A stretch of 64,000 nt of DNA from the NCBI RefSeq assembly GCF_002865645.1, contig NW_020194691.1:1364001-1428000 (forward strand), read 5' to 3'. This DNA is from Hyaloscypha bicolor E (taxonomy: Eukaryota; Ascomycota; Leotiomycetes; Helotiales; Hyaloscyphaceae). Every line of letters begins with the position of its first letter. Position 1 is the first letter of the stretch. The notes beneath the pieces were generated by a model. The model saw nothing but the letters and a program-made list of their open reading frames with translations, was not told where the DNA came from and did no database searches. Both the position numbers and the translations under genes were made by a program. Of the stretch, positions 24,201-36,300 are shown one piece after another.

Positions 24201-26752
24201 AAATAATATCCTATTTAATTATTTAGATAACTTTTATATAACTTATCTAGATAATATCCTTATTTATTCTAATAATAAGTTAGAATATGAACTTTATATA
24301 AAGAAAGTCCTTTAGCGGCTCTAGGATATAGGCTTATAAATAGATATTAAGAAATACGAATTTCATATTATATATATGAAATACCTTAGCTTTATTATCT
24401 CTATAAAGGGTATTAAAGTCAATCCTGAAAAGGTTATAATTATAAAGAATTAGGAAGCTCCTCGGACTATAAGGAGAGTATAAGCCTTTCTGGGGTTCTA
24501 TAACTTCTATAGGAGATTTACCCGTAATTATAGCAAGATTATTAAGCCTTTATTAAACCTTATATATATAGATATTTCCTTCTTATTTAATAAGGTTTAT
24601 TAGGACGCTTTTAAGAAGCTTAAAGCCTATCTTATATTATTAGCCTTACTTTATTACTATAACCTAGAGTAATAATTAATAATCGAAACTAATACTTTGG
24701 ATAGTATTATTACTAGTATTTTCTCTTAATAATATAATAACGAGTAATATCCTATAGTATTCTTTTTAAAGATAATAGTACCTATAGAATATAATTACGA
24801 GATATATAATAAAGAGATACTTGCTATTATATAGTCTTTAGATTAATAATACCCGGAACTTTAAGGAACTACCTATTAAATCTAGATCTATATAAACTAT
24901 TACTTATTAGAGTACTTTATAATAATAAAGAAGCTTATAAGTAAATAAGCTAGATAGGCTAAAGCCTTAGCCAAGTACTACTTTATTATCTAATATAGAT
25001 CCGGTAAATAGAATATAAAGGCTAATATTCTAATATACTAAGATAATGAGATTACCTAGTAAGATAAAATAAAAGAGGAATATTATACTAAGGCCTTTTT
25101 CTCTCAAAACTAAATTAATTCAAAGATATTTCAGGATTTTAGTATTAAAGTTAATTCTCTTTCTATTTTTTAAAATAATAATAATAACCTTAATAAAATA
25201 AATAATTTAGTTAAACGGATCCTATAGGATAACTATAAAGCCCCCTCTTTATAAGCCCTTTATAAGCAGGCCAAATAGGACAATACTAACTTTACTATAA
25301 AAAATAAGTTATTATTTTATTATAGATAACTTATAGTACCGGAAGAATAATTATATATAGATTTAATTTGCAAGGCTTATAATTAAGTCTTTATAGTATA
25401 CCCTAGTAAAAACAAAACCTATAAGCTATTATAGCTATAATATTACTAGAAAAATATATAATATAATATTACTTAATATATTTATAATTACTAATTATAT
25501 AAACGGGCAAATATCTCAAGAAATAAGACTCCTAGTTTACTTTACTCTTTACTAGTTCCGGACTACTTATAGTAATATATTATAATAGATTTCAAGTTAA
25601 TATCTGGCTTAAAATCCGGCTATAATATAGTATATATTATAATTAACTAATTAAGTAAGTAAGCTATCTCTATATCTTACTATAAGATAACTATAGTAGA
25701 GAATATAGTAAAGATATATCTTCGAACCATTTACTATTACTATAGCTCTCTAGCCTCTATTATTTCTAATTATAGTCCGTAATTTATATTAGTATTCTAA
25801 AAGAAATTTAATAGAATCCTGGATATAAAATTAAAGCTATTAATAATATATTACTTATAAACTAATAAATAGATAGAAATTATAAACTAATATATTAATT
25901 AATAATTATACTCATATATTATATATTACTAAGATAACTAAAATAAGTACTTACTAATAATTAATTATACTTAACTTACCCTCTTATATAGCTCTATTAG
26001 TATATCCCTATATAAACTCCTTAATAGCAGGCTTCTATAAACCTCCTTTAACTAGTCGACCCTAATAACCATATCCTAAGATAAGCTAAGTAATATAAAG
26101 GCTTAATAGATTACTAGATAAATAGAGGATACTATAAAGAGGAGTAAGAAGAATATGAAATAGGTATAAAAGAGAATAGAGAAATATACTAATACCAAAT
26201 ATTACCCTATAGATTTTAAAGTAGGAGATAAGATATATGTATTAACGAAGAAGTAGAAGATATAATACCCTAGCTATAAACTAGACTACTAAATAACTAG
26301 GCCTTACCTAATCTTATATTAAGTTAGTAACTTCTATAAGGTCAAATTACCCGAGAGTATTAAAATTCATAATATATTCTCCCTAGACCGTCTATATAAG
26401 GCTACCAACGATTTATTATCTGGCCAGAAGAACGAATTATCTCTACTAATTTAAGTAATAATAGACCGAGAGTATAAAGTATAGGATATCCTAGTATTAA
26501 GGGCAAAGCGGGGAAAGCTCCTATATAGGGTCAGTTAGGTTGGGTATAATAAAGACCTTAACTAATATCCGGCCTCCGATCTGAAATACTTTCCCTATAA
26601 GCTACGAGGCTACTACTTGGCCAATTAATAATAGCCAGGCCTACTAAAGAAGCTAGTCGACTGGGTACGAGCCTGGGAAGACGAGACGGAGGACTATAAT
26701 AATTTGGATAATGATTCTATAATGTCTACCCGCTTGAGGACAAGCTTTTTCT

Positions 26753-26763
26753 AAGGAGGGGGG
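26753..26763 (+). other. Polypurine tract of the gypsy element
   Basis: AAGGAGGGGGG directly before the right LTR, the usual priming site for plus-strand DNA synthesis in LTR retrotransposons. It is one of few G-rich runs left in the element. Confidence 0.8.
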
Positions 26764-26766
26764 TAA

Positions 26767-27051
26767 TATTATGATTCTATACTCTACTAAGCCTGGTATC
26801 TGGTATTTGGCATCTGAGCCTGGTATCTGGTATCTGGGGTCACATGACAGTTGCACGTAACGAAGCTAGGGAAAGCTGTACTCCAGGAAATTTAGGACGC
26901 TAAGCCCCATTAGGCCAAGCCACAAGCGAAGAACTGTAAATACTTAAGGGACCTTAGCTCGAGACTCCCTTTCCTCCTTAGCTTAGTTTTCTCAATAAAC
27001 AGTTCTCCTACAAGTGCCTTATCCGTGGGCTCCCTTTATAGGTCTGTAACA
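26767..27051 (+). repeat. Right LTR of the gypsy element
   Basis: 285 bp, beginning TATTATGATTC (the left copy reads TGTCACGATTC) and ending GGTCTGTAACA. It contains the word CCTGGTATCTGGTAT twice, through a tandem duplication of about 26 bp near 26,790-26,840 absent from the left LTR. Followed by the target duplication ATAAT at 27,052-27,056. Confidence 0.92.
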
Positions 27052-27056
27052 ATAAT

Positions 27057-28105
27057 AAGCCTTTGCTTTCCCTGGCCAAAATATAATTATTAATTCAAAT
27101 TGTATTATAATTAGTTAAATTCTTATATAATAATAGTTTTATATTAATACTCTTCTTATTTAATAAGAGTTAATATAATAGCTATTTCTTATATTATACA
27201 TACTTATATAAAACTCAATAATATTACTTTTCTTGAGTATATTCAGATTATAAATATATAAGATAATTATTATAGTAATTACAAGTAGCCAGATTATATT
27301 ATAAGCTATTACTAGAGAGGAAATAATAATATTAATAATAGTAATAAAGAGATTAGTATAAGAGATTATAAAGGATATAATAAAAGTACTAAATATAATA
27401 AAAATAATAAAGGTAATTATATAAAGCAAAGACAAATTATATAATATAATATAATAAGAAAGACTTCTTATAGTAATAAAATTACTTATAATAGTACTAT
27501 AACTTAATAAAGGCTTTTCTTGTTTCTTATAAAGGTTATATAATGGTTTTTAGCCTCTTAATAATATAGTTAATGGAAGCCTTTGCAAAATAATAAGGAT
27601 ATACAGGGATTAGCTTACTTAGAAATAATTGGATTATTCCAATACTGCCTGTTCCTGACTAATACTGACCCCTGGAACGAATTGGAACGAATTGATTGAT
27701 ACGGAACATTGCCAAGCCTGAGCTAGAGAGCATGCCTGATATCGAGAGGGCATACTTACATGCCGATTATGAGACTACCCATAAGCCGGAGCATGCATAC
27801 AAGAAGAACATCTAACGGGTGAAGCTTGATTTGTTAGATATTATGAGTCGGATCCTGTCTTTAGTGCAAGGATCAACAGCCGGATCATGATTGATGCCAA
27901 GTTGCCAACTTCTGGAAGATGGATCCAATTATTCCAGACCACGTAGAAATGTGGTATATGATCTCTCTCTTATCAATTTTGCCCATTCACCTTGACATCC
28001 TGTGTTGAACTCCCGGAATCAGGGGCATGTCTCCGAATGAACCCCCCAACGCAGTGATTCCTCCCCTTCTCTTGAGTCTGTCCCAGCGCCGTCCCGTTGA
28101 GTGGC
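27057..28105. other. AT-rich flank then unique sequence, no gene
   Basis: From 27,057 to about 27,590 the sequence is RIP-like AT-rich DNA. The 91-codon minus frame at 27,160-27,435 is Ile/Tyr/Asn text typical of such DNA. From 27,600 composition returns to normal; no open frame of interest is seen before the next gene's stop at 28,106. Confidence 0.5.
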
Positions 28106-29479
28106 TCACTCTCTTTGAATCCGCGTCAACCGGTGCCAAAAGACCCCCACACCTACCAGTATAAGAATTGTGATAGGAATCGTGATTGCAAAGTACACCC
28201 ATATTATTTTCTCCACATCCCATTGCAACTGAATCAAGGAGAGAAAAGCCTAAGATAGTAAGTATTTGATGGACTGCTACTCATTGACCTTACCGCTATA
28301 ATACCAGCCGGCAGGAAAGCAGCTCCTACCCAGGCGATAATCTTCATGGCAGCACCGTCCCTGCGAGTCGCATCTGCTATTGCTTTCGAGTCCTTAGCAA
28401 CCTGAAATGAGAGGGTAACGTCTTGCTGAGCGAGGAGATTTGTGGCGATTGTGTTTTGACATGTGAGTCTTGCTGATAGATTGATTACATCAGCCGACAT
28501 GTACTCCAGCGAGCTCCGTATGAGTTTAATTCGTTCATGGAGGCGTGCGGAAATTTGGGGGCCGGGCCTGGCTTCTGCGGTTTCTGCCACAAATTTCATG
28601 ATAAGCTTGGCCCTCTCGATCATCGTTTGGGTTCTCCCAAGGGGCCTGGCGCTTTGACTCAACTGAATGATGAGTGAGCGGCAATCTCCCTGTGTTAGTT
28701 CCTCCGACCCAGGTTCTCTGTTTCGTTCCTCTATTATTTCGACGAGCCTTTCGACTCTCTTGAGAGTAACAATAACCTCTCCTCGCTCCGTACGTAACTT
28801 ATCTATCAAAATTGAGGCAATAAGAACGAGAATCGCTAGAGGATTGAAATCGGAATTGGGAGATAGACAAAATGATCGTTCATCACACTGAATATTTCTC
28901 CCTAATATTATGCAACCAGTCGTGATAGCCGAGTTCTTGTCATGAGAAATGATGGCCCCGATGGAGTAGGTGGCTACACCGCCGCCGATAAAGAAGTCTG
29001 ATATAGCTGTCAGCATCAACGGTTTCGAGAGCACTAGACAACTCAAAGAAAGCAGTGCAAGGCGGTGTTAAGAGGGAGATAAAAAGTTATAAGAACGATC
29101 AGGTCGTACTTCTGCGGCCATTAGCCTCAGCCTCAAATACTGCGTGTCCACCTGCATGGATGGCAAGTGAGAGCTCGTTCAGACAAGGAAATCCTTGTAC
29201 TCCGAGCATTTCTTCGAAGTCGTTTTTGTTCATCGGGAATCTTAGATGTGGGTGTTCCGTCCGGTTCTTTATTATCAGCAGACGATGCGATCCTGGAGCT
29301 GCGCCTTCCATCTGGTGGATTTCGTTAAACCAATCGGAGACATTGAAGGTTTGAATTGTTGGTGCCTCTTCATTCGGTATTTGGGGTCCATTCTGGATTG
29401 TGTACCAGCTCGCACGTTCTTCCTCATCAAATTCGAGGGTATCCTGATCAGTAACAGGATAATTCAACTGGACATTCAT
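28106..29479 (-). CDS. Hypothetical protein with CorA-like C-terminal membrane region
   Basis: Three exons on the minus strand: 29479-29110, 29033-28294 and 28249-28106 (1254 nt, 417 aa), with the frame closing across both introns (76 and 44 nt). The start is MNVQLNYPVTDQDTLEF. The middle region is helical (RTERGEVIVTLKRVERLVEI, then SFQVAKDSKAIADATRRDG). The C-terminus has two hydrophobic spans, AMKIIAWVGAAFLPAGIIAA and IIWVYFAITIPITILILVGV, separated by LSLIQLQWDVEK, and ends HRLTRIQRE. The pattern 'coiled stalk, DATRRDG, FLPA, two spans' is common in fungal proteins distantly related to CorA Mg2+ transporters. The GMN motif of true CorA pores is absent, so ion transport is not claimed. The gene is intact although it sits within a few hundred bases of RIP-altered DNA. 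Confidence 0.65.
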
Positions 29480-30859
29480 GTTGTAAACAAAGGCTATGGA
29501 GTGACGGACCTGAGAATAAAATAAACTGGAAACTGGAAACTGGAAAATAGGAGGAAGTTTGAAAATTGAGAAGTGAGAGAGGCGGGAAGGTCTATTTTGT
29601 ATGTTCCCAACCGCCTGAGCTTTTAATGAGGCTGAGCTGCAGACCATGAAACATGCAAATGGAATTCCAGGCAGGCTATCTGTTACCTGGCGCCCAGGCC
29701 ACCCGAGCCTTGCTCTGACCTCAACCTGTCCTCAGTATAATTCGGCACCAGCTTCTTTCCATTCACATCCACGAGAATAGATGATCAGTGCCGGAGCAGA
29801 AGACTGAAACAGAGGGGGCACGAAGAACCGAGCATTGCTTTGAATCGGAGTGTCGGGTTTATAATTCGGCCATTGGAAAGGGGGAACGCCGCTAAAAGCA
29901 AAGCGAAAAGAGCGTTAAAAAAAAGGTCGATATTCAGCCGATGACTTCGGACGTAATTGAAGCGGCATGGCCCGTTCATCACCAGGTATTGTCACGGGGC
30001 CATCACGGTACAGTCAACTATGATCGGGAAGGATCCTGTAGGATCCTTCCTTTAGGACGGGATTGGTCGGCAAATGCCGTCACACGAAGGACCTAGAGGT
30101 CGGCGTCGGCGTCGGGCGTTCTCAGAAAAGATGAGTGAGGCATTTTTGCGAAAGGAAGTGGGTTGATCAGACCCAGCTGGAGAGCAATTCTCTGGTTGAA
30201 AGGGCTGGAATCACGGGAAAGACTAGGACGACCCCCCACCAATAATATTACTAATCGACACCCCTAATTAATACCCCAAATTAATACCCTGGAAGGTATC
30301 GCTTTATATTTACCCGTTTTATAAGAGGTTAAGAAGAAATAAGCATTGCTCTATACCTATAAGACCCTTATTTTTTTGACTAATTGCGATGTAACCAAAT
30401 TTGTTTGGAAACGACGACGACGGCGTGCTATTCAGAGAATGCGATATGCGCACTGGGTGCCAATATACATTGATCTGCATACATTGGTGCATACAAAGTA
30501 ATGTAGACGGGCACCTGCCACCGCCCGCTGATTTCGGTTAGTGTGGCCCCCATCGACACCGGGGCGGGGGGTCGTTTTAGTCTTTCCCGGAATCACTCGC
30601 GCACAAGTCGCGAACTTCTCGACCGAGCTAGCTCTAGGCAACATCAATTACCACGTACTTAGTAAGCATAGCCTCTTCGAATTTACAGGGTCCTCAATTC
30701 TCGTCACCATTTTCGTTGTTCGAGACAATAAAATTGTACCATTCCTGAGACGACTTCCGATCTCTATCACGTTTAATACAACGTTGATCCTCCTTATCCT
30801 CACTTGCTCTACTTTATCTACAGTCTTTTTCCTCGAAGTACAACCGAAGAACATCTGAT
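29480..30859. other. Divergent intergenic, 1.4 kb
   Basis: This lies between the CorA-like gene (minus) and the synthetase gene (plus). It contains a perfect inverted repeat (30,027-30,050) and an AT-rich patch near 30,230-30,370. A plus-strand open frame (30,541-30,858) ends two bases before the synthetase ATG; it has no homology that I recognise and is read as leader sequence. Confidence 0.5.
30027..30050. repeat. Perfect 10-bp inverted repeat with 4-bp loop
   Basis: GGAAGGATCC, loop TGTA, then GGATCCTTCC. It could form a hairpin or be a dimer binding site. It lies in the divergent intergenic region, about 810 bp before the synthetase start. Confidence 0.8.
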
Positions 30860-32848
30860 ATGTCTGGACCAGAGTCTATTTCTACAATGGTTGATGGGGA
30901 TGATCGAACTTGTTTTGTTCCAAAACATCAAGGACTTAATGTTTTGCCTAACTCTCCTCTCTTCAGCCGGATTTTGAGGCTCGCTCATCAAAGCGAAAGA
31001 ATCGCGATCAAAGATCCCACTGCCGGGTTCGCCGCGAGCTATATTCAACTGCTAACGGACGTGCTCCACCTTCGGAATCACCTTGAGAAATCGCTAGACT
31101 ACTCAATACTAGAGCACCTGGGAAAGGGTGAAGAAGTTTTCGTAACTATTTTAGGAGAAGGTGGATATGAATTCACAGTGGCTTTCTTTGCTATTATGGC
31201 TGTTGGTGCGGTCGTTGTTCCCCTATGTAAGTTGAATTCCATGTTTGGTGGATGTTCGCAATGATGCATATAAATATTAACCAATTATAAGCTCCTAGCC
31301 TGTCGTTGGAAGAATTGCGCAATAGAGTCAAAAGATGTCGCTCGGTTGCGACCCTCACGACGTCCACCCGTACTGCCTTGGGAAGAGAATTGGAGGAATA
31401 CATCGCAATATCTTCTACTTCAACTTTCCGCTGCATCGATATAGGGCCACATATAAACAGACCACCACTGTTGCCGCGTGAGATTATCATCTCCTCCGAT
31501 CTCCAGCTAGACAGCAATGGCTCTTCCTTTGTTATCTTCACGTCCGGGACCACTGGTCAGCCAAAAGGGGTAGTAAAACGCCGAGCTGCTGTTTACAACG
31601 CAGCTCTTGCCGTAGCTGATAACTATCAGCTGGGTGAGAACGACACGGTCCTGCATATCACGCCTATAAACCATGCATCCGGCATTGGATTGGCTCTATT
31701 ACCGTTTTTGCTCTCCGGCGGTTGTGTTGAATTTCAAATTGAGTGTTCCGAAGCTTTCGACGCTGGACGACTCTGGGAGCGTTGGCGGGAGGGTGGACTC
31801 ACGTTCTTCTCTGGAGTGCCAAACATCTATAATACCATGATGGAGTATTTTGAGAAGCACATCAGCAGTCTTCCCGCAGAGCAGCTCAAGGGCTACATTG
31901 CAGCGGCCAATCAATTCAGAGGGATGCTCTGCGGGACTTCCGCATTAGCACAACAATTGCAGCAGAAGTGGACAGAGCTAAGAGGCGGTAGGATGCTACT
32001 CACAAGATATGGCGGAACTGAATCTAGCGCTGTTTTCAAGGTTCCATTGCATGCCGCAGACGTGCCGGAGGTAAAGTACTTCACGGTCAGAAATTCCCGA
32101 AGCCAGCTAAGTCAAATTCAAGGGCTCAGTAGGTGAGATTGTGCCTGGAGTAGACGTGAAATTGTCCGACGGTGACAAGGGTGAGGTGTTCATCAAAAGT
32201 CCAAACATGTTCTCAAAGTAAGGCACTGAAACCTGTACTGATATTGTTCCTTCGCTTACCTTCTATCATTGTGCCAGATATCTATTTGATCCAGAAGCTA
32301 CTGCGAACGCCCACGACAAGTACGGCTATTTTAAAACTGGAGATCTCGCACGTCGCGAAGGAAAATATTATTTTATCTTAGGGCGCGCAGACGTGGACAG
32401 TACGTTGTTTCCGTTTCCAAAGGACTATTATATTGATGCAATCTCTAGTCATAAAGTCTGGCGGCCATATAATATATACATTAGATATCGAGAAAGAGAT
32501 ATTGGGCTTGGATTACGTTTCTGAAGTCATGGTTGTAGGTGTTGAGAACGGAGAATTGGGTCAGAGAGTTGCTGCGGCAGTGGTTTTGACGGGGGTGAGT
32601 CTTTATCCTGTTGAACCCGTCTCTTATTTTCGAGTAACATCGCTAATTCTTTACAGAACACTACGTCTCTTACACTTGCGAACCTCCGGAAAGATTTGAG
32701 CCCAATTCTTCCAGACTATAAATTGCCAACGTATCTTCGGATTGTGGGGAAGGGGGAGCTTCGTAAGACTGCAATGGGCAAGGTATTGAAGAAAGCCCTA
32801 GCAGGAGAGCTTTTCCCGCCACATGGACACTCCGATATACAGATATAG
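30860..32848 (+). CDS. Acyl-CoA synthetase, malonyl-CoA synthetase (ACSF3)-like
   Basis: Six exons: 30860-31226, 31292-32070, 32123-32217, 32278-32399, 32449-32594 and 32657-32848 (1701 nt, 566 aa), all in phase. AMP-binding motifs in order are the P-loop-like FTSGTTGQPKGVVKRR (about residue 205), the A5 motif YGGTESS, the hinge region YFKTGDLARREGKYYFILGR followed by IIKSGGHIIY, and the catalytic-lysine region LRKTAMGKVLKKAL. The enzyme would adenylate a carboxylic acid and transfer it to CoA. KSGG, the short length and TAMGKV resemble ACSF3/malonyl-CoA synthetases, but substrate choice cannot be read with certainty. Many relatives have Arg-Asp in the hinge motif (GRxxxD); here GRADVD is present. 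The gene looks intact between two RIP-decayed blocks and has no targeting peptide that I would call. Confidence 0.88.
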
Positions 32849-33384
32849 AAATCTTGTGGCGGGCATCTCCGGACTTCCGAGGATGGCAGAGTAGCGGAAT
32901 AATGGCATCATTCTTAGTGGCAGTCCAAACCTTTGTGTTTTGTGCATGAAACCGACCATGTGAGCACTTAAATGTATAGTCAATTTGCAATACTCTTAGA
33001 TTTGTCTAAAGTACTAGAATACATAGATATTGAGGATACATATAATCAGAGAAATGCGAGTACGAGAGCTAAAGGACCCGAACTGTGGTCGGCATCGATA
33101 TCGATTATGAACACACTCCTGGAGGATATGCCAGGTTCTTAGTGTGGCGCGCTGGAAAGGAGAAAGGGGTGACAAAGGCTATCTTGTCGGATCCAAACAC
33201 AGTAAATTGCCCATCTGTGCAACTTTATGATTCTAACGAGTAGTAAATAGAAATTTCGGAACGATGATGGAAAAGAGGCCAGTGGGGTTAACCTACGGCT
33301 ATTCTTGACAGACTTCGTGTGTCCAAAAATCGCAGAATCCTTTGCTGGTTAGGTGAAACCAGTCATGTAACAGCCACCCCCCTT
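32849..33384. other. 3' flank of the synthetase gene
   Basis: Normal-composition DNA without a supported gene; composition turns AT-rich at about 33,380-33,400. Confidence 0.5.
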
Positions 33385-36300
33385 ATAACCCTAGCCAGCG
33401 CCGTTACATTACTTTTATTATTTACTTTTTTCAGCTCTTTATTTTCTTTTTATATAAATACCTTATCCTTAAAGATAAGTATATTATTTATTTATATACC
33501 TATAATCTTAAATGCGTCTTTTAAAGTTATAATAAGGAAATATAAATTATATAATAAAGTTATTATATAAAGTTTCTTTTTATAATACTAGTAATATATT
33601 ATTTATTAATATATCCCTGCTTCTAGGACCCTATATAATAGTAAAAGGATAATTATAATTATCTTTAGAAAATAGTTCTCTTCTATTACTTTTAAAAGTC
33701 GGTAAATAATTATATAATTCAGTTTCGTTTTTAATTAAATATATACTTAAATAATATCTTAAAGAATTATATAAATATATATCTTTATAAGTAATACTAT
33801 AATTATAAGTAGTATTTATTAAGATAATTATTAGATTATTAGAGATTAAATTAGGATTTCCTTCTTTCCTATATTATTATATATTTATATAACTAGCCTT
33901 AACTTTTTATATAGTATATTAGTTATTTTCCCTTTTACTTTATTTATAAGCCGGGACTTAAAAATTCTTTTTTAATACTTATTTAAGTTATATTTCTCGA
34001 ATATAAAAGTATCTTATATAATAAGATTATCTATCTCTATATACTTTAATAGCTTAAAGAGGTATTTTAGAGTTATAATCTTTTTTTTTTATAGCTTAAT
34101 TATAAAGTCCTAATTATTTTCTTCTTTTTATATAAAGAAGGTTTCTTTATTTATATTATTTTGTCTTTATATAGGAATTTTAATAACTAGCTTTAATTAT
34201 TAAAGCTTAAACTCTTTATATAACTTTAATTATATAAGGATTTCTATAACTAGTTTTAATCTTCGAGGCTCGAGCTCTATATTTATATAAAGTAGCTTCT
34301 TTTATACTTCTTTTTTCTTTTCTTTTTAAAGAAATAGCTTTATAATTATAGCCTGGAAGTTAGATAAGCTATTTAGGAATTATATAGTATAAATAGTTCC
34401 GTTAAATAGAATTAGAATAAGGCTATCTAGTCTACTTATATTATTTATAGCCTTTATTACTATTTATAGTATTTCGTTTTTTAAAAGGCCTTTATCTTTA
34501 AAGTCTTCTTATATAATATTATATATTCTTTATAAAAATATATAATATCTCTCTACTTTTTTTATACTATTATAGGCTTTAGTTAGTATTTCTTTTATAG
34601 CTATTTCTATTACTTATATATTTTACTAAAATTCTATTATTATAAAGTTTATTCTTATATTATATATAATAATATTTAGAGGTTTAAGGTAAATATTAAT
34701 CTAGTACTTTTATATAATATTTTATATAATTCTTATTAATATATTCTTTAAAAATAATATTATAGAGAATACTATAGCTTTATTAATTATATAAAATACT
34801 ATTTTATTATTAATCTATATAATATTAATAATAATTATATAATTGAATTCGTAATTTTTCTTTAAAGTAAACTTAAATTGCCTTAATACTAGTAAATAGA
34901 GCTAATATTATTTATAGAATTTTATTAGTTTTTTAATTATATAATAATTAATATTATTATATCTTGCCTTTTCTAAAACTCGAGTTAGCTTTTATATAAA
35001 TAGATATTTAAACCTTTAGTATAGCTACTAGAGTTCTACTTTTATTAAATAGTAGTATATTATAGACTTATTATATTTATTAAGTAGTATAAAAGGATAT
35101 TCTTATTTTTATATAATTAAAATAACTCTATTTTTTTGGATTAAAGTATTTCTTAAATTATTAAGTTTTATTTTTATATAATCTATATCTTAAAAATATA
35201 AGAGAAAAAATATCTTTATAAATAAAATATAAAAGTTAATCCTATTAAATAGTATATTAACTTCTATTATTCCTAATAAAGTCGCTTTACTTTTCTTAAA
35301 CTTAATTATTTATTCTCTTACTTTTATATAATTAAATTTTATTTAGGAATTAAGCTTTTAAAATACTCGGAATTAAAGTTCTCTTATAATAAATACTCTT
35401 AAAGTTCTATTATTTAATATAATGCCTTAAAACATTTTTAAGATATAGTAATCTTTAAATATAAATATTTTAAACTCGGGATCTTCTATTATAATTATAT
35501 AATTAAAAGGGTCTATTTTAGTAATTATATATTTATATAATTAGTTTTATAATATATTAATTATTTATTAGCTATTAATTTCGCCGGCTTTTATAAATAT
35601 ATATTTTTTATTATATAAACTATTATTGTCTTTTTTTCTTTTATTTATATTTTTCGTATTCTTAATATTATTTTTATTTCCTTAAGCTTTATTTTTATTT
35701 TTATTATTATTAGGGATTCTTTTAATTTTAATAATAAATACTTTAATTATCTTTTCTTTTTCTTCTTTTATATAATAAATTAATTAGTATTCCTCTTTTC
35801 TATATATTAAGTATATTTTGTTTTTTTTTAATAAAATTTCTTTAAAATTATATAATAATTAATTTCTTAAACTTTTATAAAGTTTTATAAATTTAAAAAT
35901 ATTTATATTAATCTTTATAATCTTTTAAATATTTATTCTTTTTATTTTTAAAGTTTATTAATTAAATTTTATTAATCTTTCTTTTATATATAATATTTTT
36001 TTTTTATTTTTTTTTATTTTAATAAAAATATTATTTATTAATTTATAATATATAAATCTTTTTTTCTTATTATAAATAATTTATTAAACTTATAAATAAG
36101 TTATAATTAATAAAATATAAAAGTTATTATTATATTTTTTTTAAAAAAAAAACCTTTTTTTATTTTAAAAATTTAATAATTATATAAAATAAACTTTTAT
36201 AATAAAAACTTTATAAAAAAATCTTTTAATATATTTTTTCTTTTTAATTTTATATTAATATTTTAAAATATTATAAGAAAAACAAAAGTAATATAAAATA

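Larger units (their letters stand above)
20976..27051 (+). mobile_element. Complete, RIP-inactivated Ty3/gypsy LTR retrotransposon with chromodomain
   Basis: The element is about 6.1 kb, bounded by LTRs (20,976-21,233 and 26,767-27,051) and a 5-bp target duplication ATAAT on both sides. Inside, read in order despite many stops, are a gag-like start near 21,352 (MASRTNSPSKG), then reverse transcriptase with the catalytic block now reading ITYLDNILIYS near 24,240. The region FLGFYNFYRRFTRN follows near 24,490, then RNase H, integrase and a chromodomain near 26,480-26,600 (VSxVGYNKDLNxYPASDL, where x is a stop). A polypurine tract sits at 26,753-26,763. Stops are almost all TAA/TAG where CAA, CAG or TGG is expected, matching C-to-T and G-to-A changes of RIP. 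It is not coding competent. The protein order RT-RNaseH-integrase places it in Ty3/gypsy rather than copia. Confidence 0.94.

Noticed and set aside
27160..27435. 91-codon minus-strand hydrophobic frame
   Set aside because: It is Ile/Tyr/Asn text produced by AT-rich RIP-decayed DNA, not a real membrane protein.
30541..30858. 105-codon open frame directly before the synthetase start
   Set aside because: It is not in frame with the synthetase, has no homology that I recognise and probably represents the leader and promoter.
33319..33570. 83-codon plus-strand frame with a hydrophobic stretch at the AT-block edge
   Set aside because: The hydrophobic part coincides with the onset of A+T-only sequence; there is no start context or homology.
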